Shown: piece by piece, positions 1-12,000 of the stretch
Layout of the letters: every line of letters starts with the position of its first letter
How positions within the stretch are numbered: position 1 is the stretch's first letter
Assembly: GCA_016946835.1 (NCBI GenBank)
Contig: JACVTC010000249.1
Location: 1 to 64,000 of the forward strand
Reading direction: 5' to 3'
Origin: Neocallimastix lanati (nom. inval.)
Lineage: Eukaryota; Neocallimastigomycota; Neocallimastigomycetes; Neocallimastigales; Neocallimastigaceae
DNA: 64,000 nt
Program-made: the position numbers and the translations under genes
The notes under the pieces: generated by a model
Databases searched by the model: none
Told to the model about the DNA's origin: nothing
What the model saw: the letters and a program-made list of their open reading frames with translations, nothing else

Positions 1-2862
1 AAATTTAAAAATATTAATAAAATACTTTAACAATTATATAGATTTATTTATTTAAAAAAAATATTAATAAAATACTTTAACAATTATATAGATTTATTTA
101 TTTAAAAATATTATAAAATATTTAAAAAATATTAATAAAATACTTTAACAATTATATAGATTTATTTATTTAAAAAATATTAATAAAATACTTTAACAAT
201 TATATAGATTTATTTATTTAAAAAAAATATTAATAAAATACTTTAACAATTATATAGATTTATTTATTTAAAAAAATATTAATAAAATATTTAACAATTA
301 TATAGATTTATTTATTTAAAAAAAATATTAATAAAATACTTTAACAATTATATAGATTTATTTATTTAAAAAAAATATTAATAAAATACTTTAACAATTA
401 TATAGATTTATTTATTTAAAAAAAATATTAATAAAATACTTTAACAATTATATAGATTTATTTATTTAAAAAAAATATTAATAAAATATTAACAATTATA
501 TAGATTTATATTTAAAAAAAATATTAATAAAATACTTTAACAATTATATAGATTTATTTATTTAAAAAAATATTAATAAAATACTTTAACAATTATATAG
601 ATTTATTTATTTAAAAATAAATAAAATATTACAATTATAAATTTATTTAAAAAACTATTAATAAAATACTTTAACAATTATATAGATATTTATTTAAAAA
701 AATATTAATAAAATACTTTAACAATTATATAGATTTATTTATTTAAAAAAAATATTAATAAAATACTTTAACAATTATATAGATTTATTTATTTAAAAAA
801 ATATTAATAAATACTTTAACAATTATATAGATTTATTTATTTAAAAAAAAATAAAATAAACAATTATATAGATTATATTTAAAAAAAATATTAATAAAAT
901 ACTTTAACAATTATATAGATTTATTTATTTAAAAAAAATAAAATATTAATAAAATACTTTAACAATTATATAGATTTATTTAAAAAAATATTAATAAAAT
1001 ACTTTAACAATTATATAGATTTATATTTAAAAAAATATTAATAAAATACTTTAACAATTATATAGATTTATTTATTTAAAAAAATATTAATAAAATACTT
1101 TAACAATTATATAGATTTATTTATTTAAAAAATATTAATAAAATACTTTAACAATATATAGATTTATTTATTTAAAAAAAATATTAATAAAATACTTTAA
1201 CAATTATATAGATTTATTTATTTAAAAAAAATATTAATAAAATACTTTAACAATTATATAGATTTATTTATTTAAAAAAATATTAATAAAATACTTTAAC
1301 AATTATATAGATTTATTTATTTAAAAAAAATATTAATAAAATACTTTAACAATTATATAGATTTATTTATTTAAAAAATATTAATAAAATATTTAACAAT
1401 TATATAGATTTATTTATTTAAAAAAAAATATTAATAAAATACTTTAACAATTATATAGATTTATTTATTTAAAAAAATATTAATAAAATACTTTAACAAT
1501 TATATAGATTTATTTATTTAAAAAATATTTAAAAAAAAAATATTAATAAAATACTTTAACAATTATATAGATTTATTTATTTAAAAAAAATATTAATAAA
1601 ATACTTTAACAATTATATAGATTTATTTATTTAAAAAAAATATTAATAAAATACTTTAACAATTATATAGATTTATTTATTTAAAAAAAATATTAATAAA
1701 ATACTTTAACAATTATATAGATTTATTTATTTAAAAAAAATATTAATAAAATACTTTAACAATTATATAGATTTATTTATTTAAAAAATATTAATAAAAT
1801 TTAAACAACTATTAATAAAATACTTTAACAATTATATAGATTTATTTATTTAAAAAAAAATATTAATAAAATACTTTAACAATTATATAGATTTATTTAT
1901 TTAAAAAAATATTAATAAAATACTTTAACAATTATATAGATTTATTTATTTAAAAAAAATATTAATAAAATACTTTAACAATTATATAGATTATTTATTT
2001 ATTTAAAAAAAAATATTAATAAATACTTTACACCAATTATATCAGTATTTATTTATTAAAAAAAAATATTAATAAATACTTTAACAATTATCGATATTAT
2101 TTATTATTTAAAACAAAAATATTAATTAAATAACTTTAATCAATTATATAGGACTTTATTTATTTTAAAAAAATATTAATAAAATACTTTAACAATATTA
2201 TATAGATCTTATTTATTTAAAAAAAACTATATAATAAAATAGCTTAACACTTATCATGAGATTTATTTATTAAAAAAATATTAATAAAATAATTTACAAC
2301 AACTATTAATAAAATACTTTAGCAATTATATAGATTTATTTATTTACAAAAAAATATTAATAAAAGTACTTTAACGCAATTATATAGATTTATTTATTTA
2401 AAAAATATTAATAAAATATTTAAACAATTATATAGATTTATTTATTTAAAAAAAATATTAATAAAATACTTTAGCAATTATATAGATTTATTTATTTAAA
2501 AAATATTAATAAAATATTTAAACAACTATTAATAAAATACTTTAACAATTATATATATTTATTTATTTAAAAAAAAATATTAATAAAATACTTTAACAAT
2601 TATATATATTTATTATTTAAAAAAAAATATTAATAAAATACTGTAACAATTATATATATTTATTTATTTAAAAAAAAAATATTAATAAATACTTTAACAA
2701 TTATATATATTTATTTATATTAAAAAAAAAATATTAATAAAATACTTTAACAATTATATAGATTTATTTATTTAAAAAAAATATATAAAATACTTTAACA
2801 ATTATATAGATTTATTTATTTAAAAAAAAATTAATAAAATATTTAAACAATTATTAATAAAA
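1..2862. repeat. ~50-bp AT minisatellite array
   Basis: Nearly sixty head-to-tail copies of a 47-51 bp unit: a run of 5-9 A, then tattaataaaatacttta, acaattatatag, atttatttattt. Length variation comes mostly from the A run. Copies at 1150-1790 are almost identical; copies around 2000-2350 carry many small differences, and the right edge decays from about 2830. The array runs off the left end of the window, so its full size is unknown. No unique spacers separate the units. A subtelomeric or pericentromeric satellite is possible but not shown. Confidence 0.95.
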
Positions 2863-3197
2863 TTAATTATAAACATTAATAATAAAATATAAAAATATAA
2901 AAATATATTATTGATATTAATAATAAAGTATAAAAATATAGGATTATTTATTTTTAAAAAAAATATAAATAAAATATTTAAACAATTATTAATAAAATTA
3001 ATTATAATAATAAAAATTATAGAATATTTATTTAAACTACATAAATTTTATCAAGTATATAACATTTTAACTTTTTAATAATTATAAATTTTTTAATTAA
3101 TAAATTTAATTATAAGTTTTTGTATGAAAGAATTTTAATGATTTTTTCTTTTGGAAATTCCTCTGTCATTTCATAATTATTTATTATTAAATAATAT
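2863..3197. other. AT-rich flank of the satellite
   Basis: Low-complexity AT sequence with short repeats of the type aataaaatataaaaata and a few decayed satellite pieces. I see no gene or recognisable element end in it. Confidence 0.6.
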
Positions 3198-4612
3198 TTA
3201 TAAAATATTATTTAAATTAGTTAAACATTCAAACCACAATTTAGAAAGATCACTTCTATCATATTTTATATTAATTAACTTGGCTTCTTTATTTTTGTAT
3301 TTTTCAATTAAGATATTAATTTCATCAGTTTTTGTTTTTATTTTTTTTTTTCATTCTCCAAATTCCTTTTATTTTCATTTGGTAATCATAATATGATAAA
3401 TGTTCCTGTTCTTTTAATTTATTTATTAATTCATAAAAATTTGGTTTCATTGGAAATAGTTTATTTAAAGAATTATTGAGTGATTCTGAAGCATTATTGG
3501 TTATATGTTCAATATTATTATAATAATTCCAACTTTTCATATCGTAACCAATTAAATATGTTTCATAAAAATATTCTAAAAATTTTAAAAATTGACAAGA
3601 ATTTTTTTCAATGGATTTAGTTTTAATTAATGAAAAATATCCATTATGTATTCAGGGTTGATAAATGGTAAGTTTGAAATTCCTTTGTAATAATTAAATA
3701 TTTTTTCATCATCGTTCACTTCATTACGGCACAATTCATTTTTTTTAATTTCTAATAAATTTTTATAATGCCAAATACAATATTTAATATTTATATTAGG
3801 AAATATTTTTTTAACTGCTTTGGATATGCCTTTTTCAAAATCGCAATGTACATTTTTTGGTTCAGTTATAATATTATTATTAGAATTTTGTTTTAATTTA
3901 TTGAATAACATTTTATATGTTTTTTGCTTTTTATTTCTTAATATTGCATAAGAAGTAGTATAAAAACTATTCAATTCTTTAACGTAAGTTCTAGTAATAA
4001 ACACTTGTTGACTAAATTTAGGTGCGATATAAAAAGTACCATCCACAAATATATCATTATTTCTTAAATAATTTTGCTTGAAAAGGGGATTGAAAAATTA
4101 CTAAATCAGAATTTTTGAATATCATAAAATCTTCATTTCGTTCAGTTTTATAATATTCAGATTCATTAGGAATTTCATTAAAAGTTGTTACATTGGATGG
4201 TAGTTTTTTATTAATACTTCTTAATATTAGAGTTTTAACTGAAATATATTCTGGACACGGATATATAAATCCCATTTCTTTAGAAATTTCATTATATAGT
4301 CTTTTTCGTTTTATATCAAAAGGATTTGAATGTTTTTTAATTTCATCTTTAATTTTATGTTTCATTACAGATAGGGATACACTGTATTCGTTTCCAGGAT
4401 GATTATGTAAACTCTCATATTTTAAGATTTCTTTCTCATTATTTAAAATAATAAAAGATTTACATTTATTATTTTTTTATATTCGGTACATTTATAAACT
4501 CTTGAATTATCTTTCCTTGAATGTGAAAATTAAATTTATATTGTTTATTAATAATGATTTGTTCTTCTCCTTTATTAGACTCACTTATATAAATAGTTAT
4601 GTTTTCTTCCAT
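3198..4612 (-). pseudogene. FLYWCH + MULE-type transposase relic
   Basis: A Mutator-like (MULE) DNA-transposon transposase on the minus strand. It would cut and paste its element with a DDE nuclease. In order: an ATG at 4612; a FLYWCH-like zinc finger (RVYKC near 4500, KCKSF, then HNHPG near 4400); a linker; the MULE core with DGTF (about 4040), the DFE acidic motif (about 3845) and CIWHYK (about 3775); and a C-terminal helix region with WNYYNN and TNNASESLNN (about 3480-3530). The core is spread over three frames: I see shifts within the FLYWCH finger, near 4050, near 3637 and in the A/T run near 3330, with the C terminus ending in a stop at 3198-3200. The original product would be about 460-470 residues, normal for the family. 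No terminal inverted repeats were found by eye. The family assignment is firm; activity is unlikely. Confidence 0.85.
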
Positions 4613-5030
4613 TTATAAATTTTAATATATAGTTTTTAATTATATCTTTTAAATAATTATATTAATTATCTAAATATTATTTTTTAATATTAATTCTGAA
4701 CAATTAAATATTCAATTTTTTTTAAAAGATAAAAAGTATTTTAATTATTTCTTTTTCTTTTAATTTTTTTTAAAAAAAAAACAGATACATAAAGTATATA
4801 TGAAAATATTTTAATTTTTATTATTTAAAAGTAAATTATTTATTTAATGTATATAAAAAAAACTTAATTATTTATTTATTCTAAATTAATATTAATTATT
4901 TTTTTTAATATATACTAATAAAGAATTTATGAATTAATTAATTATTTTATTTATATTATAATCTAATTAAATTATTAACTTTTAAGTCTTTTTAAAACAA
5001 CAAATATATATAGCATTTTTTAGCATATAA
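4613..5030. other. AT-rich spacer
   Basis: About 420 bases of AT-rich sequence upstream of the transposase relic. No ORF, repeat or RNA gene seen. Confidence 0.5.
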
Positions 5031-5400
5031 AGTAGAACTGGGCTTTCTACTGGTTGTTATGTGGCGACTTAATAATCATCTGGTGTCCGGCCAACCCCTG
5101 CTGGTATCTATTCTTGATCTGATTTTCCCGATAGTGTTTGGAGAAAGGGTAAAGGGGTTATAATGGCACAATTTCAGGTAAGTATTAATTCCGCTCCTAC
5201 CATTATTGGATTGCCACGTATTTAATTTCTATATTTGATCACCCATGGCATCCTAGTGTAGTTGTATAGCCTATACTGTGAGGGTTACGAGTTCAATTTC
5301 TATAGGATAACACGGATGTTATTTGGCAAGACATGTCTACTGGAGCTACCTCTGCTTAGGAATTTGGAGCGCCGACGTCGTACTGATATAGTATAAGATA
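5031..5400. other. GC-normal island, possible ncRNA or SINE-like
   Basis: This stretch of about 370 bases has near 45% GC, set in sequence of under 20% GC, and has no long ORF; the best is a 34-codon frame at 5059-5163. Around 5254-5265 there is a Pol III A-box-like tagtgtagttgt and around 5289-5300 a B-box-like gagttcaattt, but the spacing is short and no cloverleaf folds. On the minus strand near 5186-5197 it reads aatacttacctg, like the 5' end of U1 snRNA, but no U1 stem-loop I or Sm site follows. It could be a structured RNA gene, a tRNA-derived SINE head or a relic exon. Identity unknown. Confidence 0.4.
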
Positions 5401-6453
5401 TATATACCAAAGTATATATGTTCTTTACAAGCCCATATATATAATATGGGATAGACATGTGAATTCATATGTGTAAAAAACCTATTTATATATCTCTACA
5501 AAACGGTTGCTGTAATATATAAATAGTAATTGAAATGTGAACAACAAATTTTAATTTTTGAAATTTCAATTTACAGTTATAATTTAAGTCTTATAAAAAT
5601 ATTATTTTGTAATTTTTATTATTATTTAATATTTTATTTATAAATTATATATAAAATAAAAGGTTTAATTCTATTATTAATAACAACTAAAGTTTTAGTT
5701 ATAATATAAAAAATTAATATTTTAAATAATATTAATTTAAATATAAATTTATAAAATAAAATTTTTTAATAATAAAATATAAAAATATTATATTGATATT
5801 AATAATAAAATATAAAAATATGAAAATATAAAAATATAATATTAATAGAAAAATATAAAAATATAATATCAATAATAAAATATAAAATATAAAAATATAA
5901 TATAAATATTAATAATAAAATATAAAAAATAAGGTTATAAGGAAAATAATTATTTATCATTTTCCTTATAACATGATTGTCAAAAAAAAAAAAATTATAT
6001 AAAAATATTTTATTTTTTATTGACCTTTTTAATTTTTATTTATTTATTTATTTACTTATTTATTTATACATTTATTTCTTTTTTACTTAAAATTATATTA
6101 AATTTTATGGCGTAATAATATAAATTTTAAAAGCCACAAATAAATAGATGGCTTATTAAAATTTCAAAAAAAAAAATTGGCGAAATGGACCACATTCCAA
6201 ATCTTGTTATTATATTTATTCTATGAAATAATTACAGGATTAAAATAAAATATAAAGTCATAAATAAAATAAAATAAAATGAAATAAAAAATTATATTTA
6301 TAATAAAAGTTTAAAATAAATAATTAATAAAAACTTTTAATTATTCAATTATTTATTTATTATTTATCTATTTAATTATTATTATTTATTTATTCAATTA
6401 TTTATTTATTTATTATTTATTTATTTATTATTTATTTATTTATTCAATTATTT

Positions 6454-6485
<32 letters not shown>

Positions 6486-6967
6486 TTAAATCAAATTTTA
6501 ATTTATTTATTTTGTTAAACTACACTTTTCTATATTTTCCTTTCCTCACAAAATCTAAAATATTTGATAATAAATAAATTTTACTTTTATTCTTTTAAAA
6601 GTTTCTAAAAGATTCTATATTAAGAATCTTGTAAATAAATTATTTCTATAAAATTTTTGTAACAAATGTACTGTAATTAATTGTTAACATATAAATAAAT
6701 GAAAAAATTTTTATTTATTTAGAGTAAATTATTAATAAATATATTTATATATTTAGTAATTACTACTCTCATTCGAAAAAATCGTATTTTTAATTCAAAT
6801 CATTTTTTTTAACCATTACATTAATACGATTTAATATTATTAGTAATAGTTTTTCTATTTCTTTCGAAAAGATATTATTCTACTTGTTCAAATTATATTC
6901 TTAATAAATATAATATATTGAATAATTATTAAAATCAATTTAATATTTTATATGATTAATTTAAACT

Positions 6968-7019
<52 letters not shown>

Positions 7020-8050
7020 AGGCTTTATAATTAAATAATAATAATAATTGTAAAAGTATAATTAGCTCTAAATCTACTCAATAAAAAAAGGAGAACTTTT
7101 TCTTTTAATAATTATAATAATAAAAAAAAATTTTTTTTTCATTTGGTTAATTCAGTTTAATATTTAGTTATAATAATAAATTTATAATTATTTTTATGAA
7201 TTGGATTATTTAGCTTATTAAATAATTTTAATAATTAGTTTTATTTGGTTATAAATATTAGTTAAATAAATAATTTTAATAATAGTTTTATTCTGTTATA
7301 ATAATCGTTTAATAATTGGTTTTAGTTAGTTATTAATTAATTCTAATAATTATTTTTAGCAAGTTTTTATGATTAAATTTAGTCGTTATTATTAATTTTA
7401 ACAAATATAAGAAAATTCGACAAATAAAATTAAAAATAACAAACCCAAGTTTAAATATAAATAAAAGGTTAACAATAAAATATAAAAGTTATAATAATAT
7501 TCGTTTATTTCTTATAATTTCTGAACATTTCTATAAAAAGTACTTACTATGTACTTCTAAAACAGTTAATAAAAAAGTGGTTATATAATAATGTTAGTGG
7601 ATAATATAATACATTCGTTTTAAACCTAAATTAATTATTTTTAATTACTAAAGCCAAAGTATTACATATTAACCTATCATGTATAATAACAAGTAAACAT
7701 AACGCTAGCTTGTTAATATTACTTATTAATACAAATTATAATACTGGAAATAATCATAATATACTTATAGAATATAATTGTAATATTTAATAAAGAAATA
7801 AGCTTTAAAAAGAATAAAATTAGCTAAATTATAGTAAACCCTACGTAGTTCTAGTTTTGTGTTAAAAAATGATATTATAACATTTATTTAATTTAGATTT
7901 TATAAGGTATTATTACTAGTTTTACAACTCAAACAGTGAGTTGTATATTGCTATAGTATTTGTTTAAATTTATTATTTGTTTATTAAAGAACTAATTAAA
8001 TCCAAAATAAATTTTTACAATGTATTTAGTATTAACAAAAACTCAAAGTG
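5401..8050. other. Long AT-rich intergenic stretch
   Basis: No supportable gene. Contents: short aataataaaatataaaa repeats (5750-5930), a strong hairpin (5934-5972), ATTT tetranucleotide repeats (about 6035-6085 and 6345-6485), an uninterrupted T run of about 49 (6970-7018), and more complex but unrecognised AT-rich sequence at 7430-8050 just downstream of the tRNA-Trp terminator. Confidence 0.5.
5934..5972. repeat. Perfect 14-bp inverted repeat
   Basis: gttataaggaaaat at 5934-5947 and its exact complement at 5959-5972 are separated by an 11-nt loop, and an A run follows from about 5982. It could be a transcript hairpin or the core of a small palindromic element. No gene is attached to it. 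Confidence 0.6.
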
Positions 8051-8052
8051 AG

Positions 8053-8057
8053 AAAAA
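8053..8057 (-). terminator. Pol III T-run terminator of tRNA-Trp
   Basis: Five consecutive T on the transcribed strand directly after the discriminator base. Confidence 0.7.
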
Positions 8058-8129
8058 TGGAGAGTGAGTGATTCGAACACCCAACCTTCCGCTCTGGAGG
8101 CGGACGCGCTACCGTTGCGCCAACCCTCC
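8058..8129 (-). tRNA. tRNA-Trp (CCA)
   Basis: A 72-nt cloverleaf on the minus strand. Acceptor ggagggt pairs with actctcc (one G-T), with A as discriminator. D arm gcgc/gcgc. Anticodon stem tccgc/gcgga closes the loop ctccaga, giving anticodon CCA (Trp). T arm gggtg/cactc closes ttcgaat. No intron. Five T (8053-8057 read on the minus strand) form a Pol III terminator. Its upstream side faces Ret1: the Ret1 target duplication starts 13 nt before the mature 5' end. Confidence 0.97.
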
Positions 8130-8146
8130 CCTTTTATGTTTATTTA

Positions 8147-8886
8147 TGTAAGTGTTGACTAATTAATTAGTCACACTTAACCAAATATAATATAAATATT
8201 ATATTTATTTTTATTATTAATTAAGATTTAAATAATTTTTCAATAAAATAACATTTAATATTATTTAATATACTATAATTTTAATAATTGTTATTAAATA
8301 ATAAAATAAAAATAATTATTAATTGATAAAATTAATTTTTTAACTAATTAATAATTAATTATTATGAAATTTAAACAATATCTTTAATTAATAACCAATT
8401 TCTATTTAATATAAATAATTAATCATTTGATTTATCATTAACAATAATACGTGATTAATTATATTAAAACATTTAATATTAATATAATTAATATTAAATT
8501 AATATAAAATTAGTTAATAATTATAAACTTAAAACATCATAATAAATAATTTCATAAAATATTGGTTAATTGCCAATATTAAATAATATTAAATAATATT
8601 AAATAATATTAAATAATATTAAATAATATTAAATTATATTAAATAATAAATAATTAATTTATTTTATCTTTCAGGTTTTTTCTCATAATCTTTTTCCTGA
8701 AAGAATAACTTTTAAGATTATGAACAAAAAAAAATTATAAATAACCTTGATTTTTTCTATAAAATAAAAATCAAGAGTTATTATTTAGAAAATAATATAT
8801 AATAAAATTTCTTAATAAACTCGAAATATTTTTTATCAATTATTGTTATTTTAATAAAAGTTAAGTATTAATTTTGTGTTATTACA
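8147..8886 (+). repeat. Ret1 5' LTR
   Basis: 740 bp, TGTAA...TTACA. It opens with a near-perfect 31-bp palindrome (8149-8179, core tgactaattaattagtca). At 8668-8722 two inverted repeats interleave (cttTCAGG/CCTGAaag and cataatctt/aagattatg), followed by a TATA box tataaata (8736-8743) and a hairpin cttgattttt/aaaaatcaag (8746-8775). The likely transcript start lies near 8766. Confidence 0.95.
8668..8785 (+). promoter_or_regulatory. LTR promoter module: interleaved stems, TATA, primer segment
   Basis: Stem a is 8668-8675 with 8696-8703 and stem b is 8684-8692 with 8714-8722; the order a-b-a'-b' is pseudoknot topology. TATA is at 8736-8743 and the start-proximal hairpin at 8746-8775. The segment 8766-8785 is exactly complementary to the primer-binding site after the LTR. 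The same module recurs in the 3' LTR (13555-13672) and in at least five solo LTRs. Confidence 0.7.
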
Positions 8887-8905
8887 ATAATAACTCTTGA
8901 TTTTT
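8886..8905 (+). other. Ret1 primer-binding site (self-priming type)
   Basis: Read from the last LTR base, aataataactcttgattttt is the exact 20-nt complement of LTR positions 8766-8785, which should form the 5' end of the RNA. It does not begin with TGG, so a tRNA 3' end is not the primer. This is the Tf1/sushi arrangement. Confidence 0.75.
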
Positions 8906-8923
8906 TTTAATATTTGGTATATA

Positions 8924-8961
<38 letters not shown>

Positions 8962-9024
8962 TTAAAAATAATAATATTTTATTAATAAACTATTATCTTT
9001 ATTATATCATTATTACTTTATCAA
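8906..9024 (+). other. Ret1 leader
   Basis: Short AT-only leader with a sense-strand A run of about 28 (8930-8957) before the gag-pol ATG. Confidence 0.6.
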
Positions 9025-12000
9025 ATGGACCAAAATAACACTACTCCGGCCAACGAAACAAAACTTATATCTACAATTACTGAATTTATCCCTACTTTTT
9101 TTGCTCCTAACGGTATCCTTGCTGAGAACCTCCATGCAAAGGGAAATGAATCTTTAAATCTTAACGAACTACTCTGTCAATGTGACAAATTTATAATAGA
9201 TCATCCTAATTCCTTTACCAATGATATTTCAAAGATATCTTATGTCACAATTAACCTTAAAGGGCTTGCCAAGAAATGGGGACTATCCCTTAAATCTGAT
9301 GATATTTTGGATGATTTGTCTTATGAAGAATTCAAGAGACTTCTTATTGAAAATTTTGGAGATTCCAAAGAACAAAGATACTCTTTAATTGAAAGGCTGC
9401 TAAATTTAAAACAAAGAAAATTAGGCAATGCAGCTGAATATACAATACAATTCCGACATTTGGCAACTCGTATCAAATGGCCAGATTCTGTCTTGATAGA
9501 CTTATTGAGAAGGGGACTAATTGAGGAAGTCAGGGAAGAATATGACAAAAAGGATTTACCTACAAAGCTATTCGAGGCAACAAACCTTATTATAAAGATT
9601 GATAAATATTGCTACTTCAGAAATAATATTCTAAATAACGGAATAAATGAAAAAACTAATAAAAGAAGAATTAATATTGTCGGAAAACATCAAGATATTA
9701 AAAGAAATAGAAATAATAACTATAAAAGAAAAGAAGAAGTTACGCTTTCTACTAGCTACACCAACAGTAAATCGGATCAAAAAATGGTTTCTACCTTTTA
9801 CATTCAAGGAAAAAATAAAAAAATTCCTCTTAGACTATTAATCGACTCAGGTTCAAGTAGAAGTTTAATGTGCAAGCAATTTGTTTCCTCCCAGAAGTTG
9901 AGAACTTTTGAACTACCTTCCCCTATTGAAATTAGATTGCCAAACAACAAAACTATGAAAATAACTCATACAACTGGCCAATTAGATCTCTTCATATTTG
10001 ATCACAAAGAAAGATTCCAATTTAGTGTTGCCAACCTTCAACTTACTGGAATATCCGCTATTTTGGGACGTGATTGGCTTTCCATCCATAAGCCATATAT
10101 TAACTTTTCGAATAACCACATTTTCTTTTTAGAAGGAAATTGTTTGGATCATTGCCCATCTTGTAAAGGCACCAAGATCCAATCCACAAAGAACGTCACA
10201 GCCGCAATTGTAACTGAAGACCTAATGTCAGAAGACACTGCCAAACCTGATCTGAAAGACCTTTTTGAAGATGAAATATGTTATATTATGATGTCTAAGG
10301 AGTTGAAGTCAAAACTAAATAACAGTAAAAGCAAAGAGATTATCTTAAGATATTATAGCAACATACTGGACGTATTTGAAACTAAAAATGCGGATACCCT
10401 TCCGCCACATAGACCCTACGATATCACAATAAATATCATCCCTGGGGGACAATTGTATTTCGGACCTATCTATTCACTTACTAGAAAGGAAAAGGAAGAA
10501 TTAGAAAAATATATTCATGAAAATCTGACCAAAGGGTTCATTGTTAAATCAAATTCTCCTGCAGGTGCTCCGGTAATGTTTGTGAAGAAAAAAGATGGAT
10601 CGTTGCGTCTATGTGTTGACTACCGTAGACTCAATTCGATTACAATAAGAAACAGTTTCCCAATTCCAAGAATTAATGACCTTATCGAAGTTTTTAAAGG
10701 GGCACAAATATTTTCTAGATTAGACCTCAAATCTGCTTACAATCTCGTGCGAGTCAGTAAAGATAGTGAATACTTAACAGCTTTTAGGACACCACTAGGA
10801 CATTTTCAATATAGAGTAATGCCATTTGGATTAAGAAACGCCCCTTCAGTTTTCCAAAGGTTCATTCAAGACACGTTATCAGAAGAATTGAATAAATTCG
10901 TTCAAATATATTTAGATGACATTATCATTTATTCTTCAGATGAAAATCAACATATTAATCATGTTAAAGTAGTATTGAGTAAGTTATTAAATAATGGATT
11001 ATACTGCAAGATTGAGAAATGTGAGTTCCATGTTAAACAAACCACCTTTCTCGGCTTCGTTGTGTCCGCTAATGGGTTACTAATGGATAAAGACAAGATA
11101 AAATGCATTATGGAATGGCCAGTTCCAAAAAACCTTACTGAACTGCAAAGTTTCCTTGGGTTTACAAATTTTTATAGACGTTTTATCAAAGATTACGCAA
11201 AAATTATGGATCCTTTAAGAAAACTTTTATCTAAGAATAATACTTTTCTATGGGATAAGGATGCTCAGAATGCTTTTGATAGTTTAAAGAAATCATTTAA
11301 TTCAACTGATATCCTTATTTTTCCAGACCAAGATAAAGAATTCTTTTTGGAAACTGACGCAAGCGAATTTGCCCTCGGATGTGTATTATCTCAAAACTCA
11401 TCGATCGACAACTTAATCCATCCTATTGCCTTTTATTCCCGTTCACTGACAAGTCCTGAAACGAATTACGCTATCTATGACAAGGAATTATTGGCGATAA
11501 TTACTGCCTTTGATGTATGGAGACATCACCTTGAAGGAGCAAAATTTCCTATTAAAGTTTTTACGGACCATAGGAATCTTCTGTTTTTCAAAAAACCTCA
11601 AAAATTGAGCCCCCGACAAATTCGATGGAGTCTCTTCTTATCCAAATTTGATTTTGTTCTTTCTTATAGGCCTGGGGTTCAAGGTGGGAAACCAGATGCG
11701 TTATCCCGAAGACCAGATTACCTCACCAAAAACATTAATGAATCTCAAATTTTATTAAAAGAAAATAATTTTTGCCTCTCTATGGAAGATAACTTAGTCA
11801 AACTTCAAGAAATGCAATCTCAAGACCCTTATTGTTCCAATATACTTAACAAATTCAAAGATAAAACAAAAAATTTTAAAAGTTCACTATTTCAATTAAA
11901 AAATAACATTCTCCACTTTAATAACAAAATTATTGTTCCCTCTAATCTTAGAATTACTTTACTTCGAAAAATGCATGATGATCCACTTGGAGGACACCTT

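Noticed and set aside
1-2862. CRISPR-like array of regular repeats
   Set aside because: Units are contiguous copies with no unique spacers, and the DNA is eukaryotic; it is a minisatellite.
3151-3396. 81-codon plus-strand ORF
   Set aside because: Antisense shadow of the MULE transposase relic, low complexity.
5186-5197. U1 snRNA 5' end on the minus strand
   Set aside because: Only the first 12 nt match; no stem-loop I, U1A loop or Sm site follows.
5247-5320. tRNA gene
   Set aside because: A/B boxes are there, but box spacing is about 8 nt short and acceptor and anticodon stems do not form.
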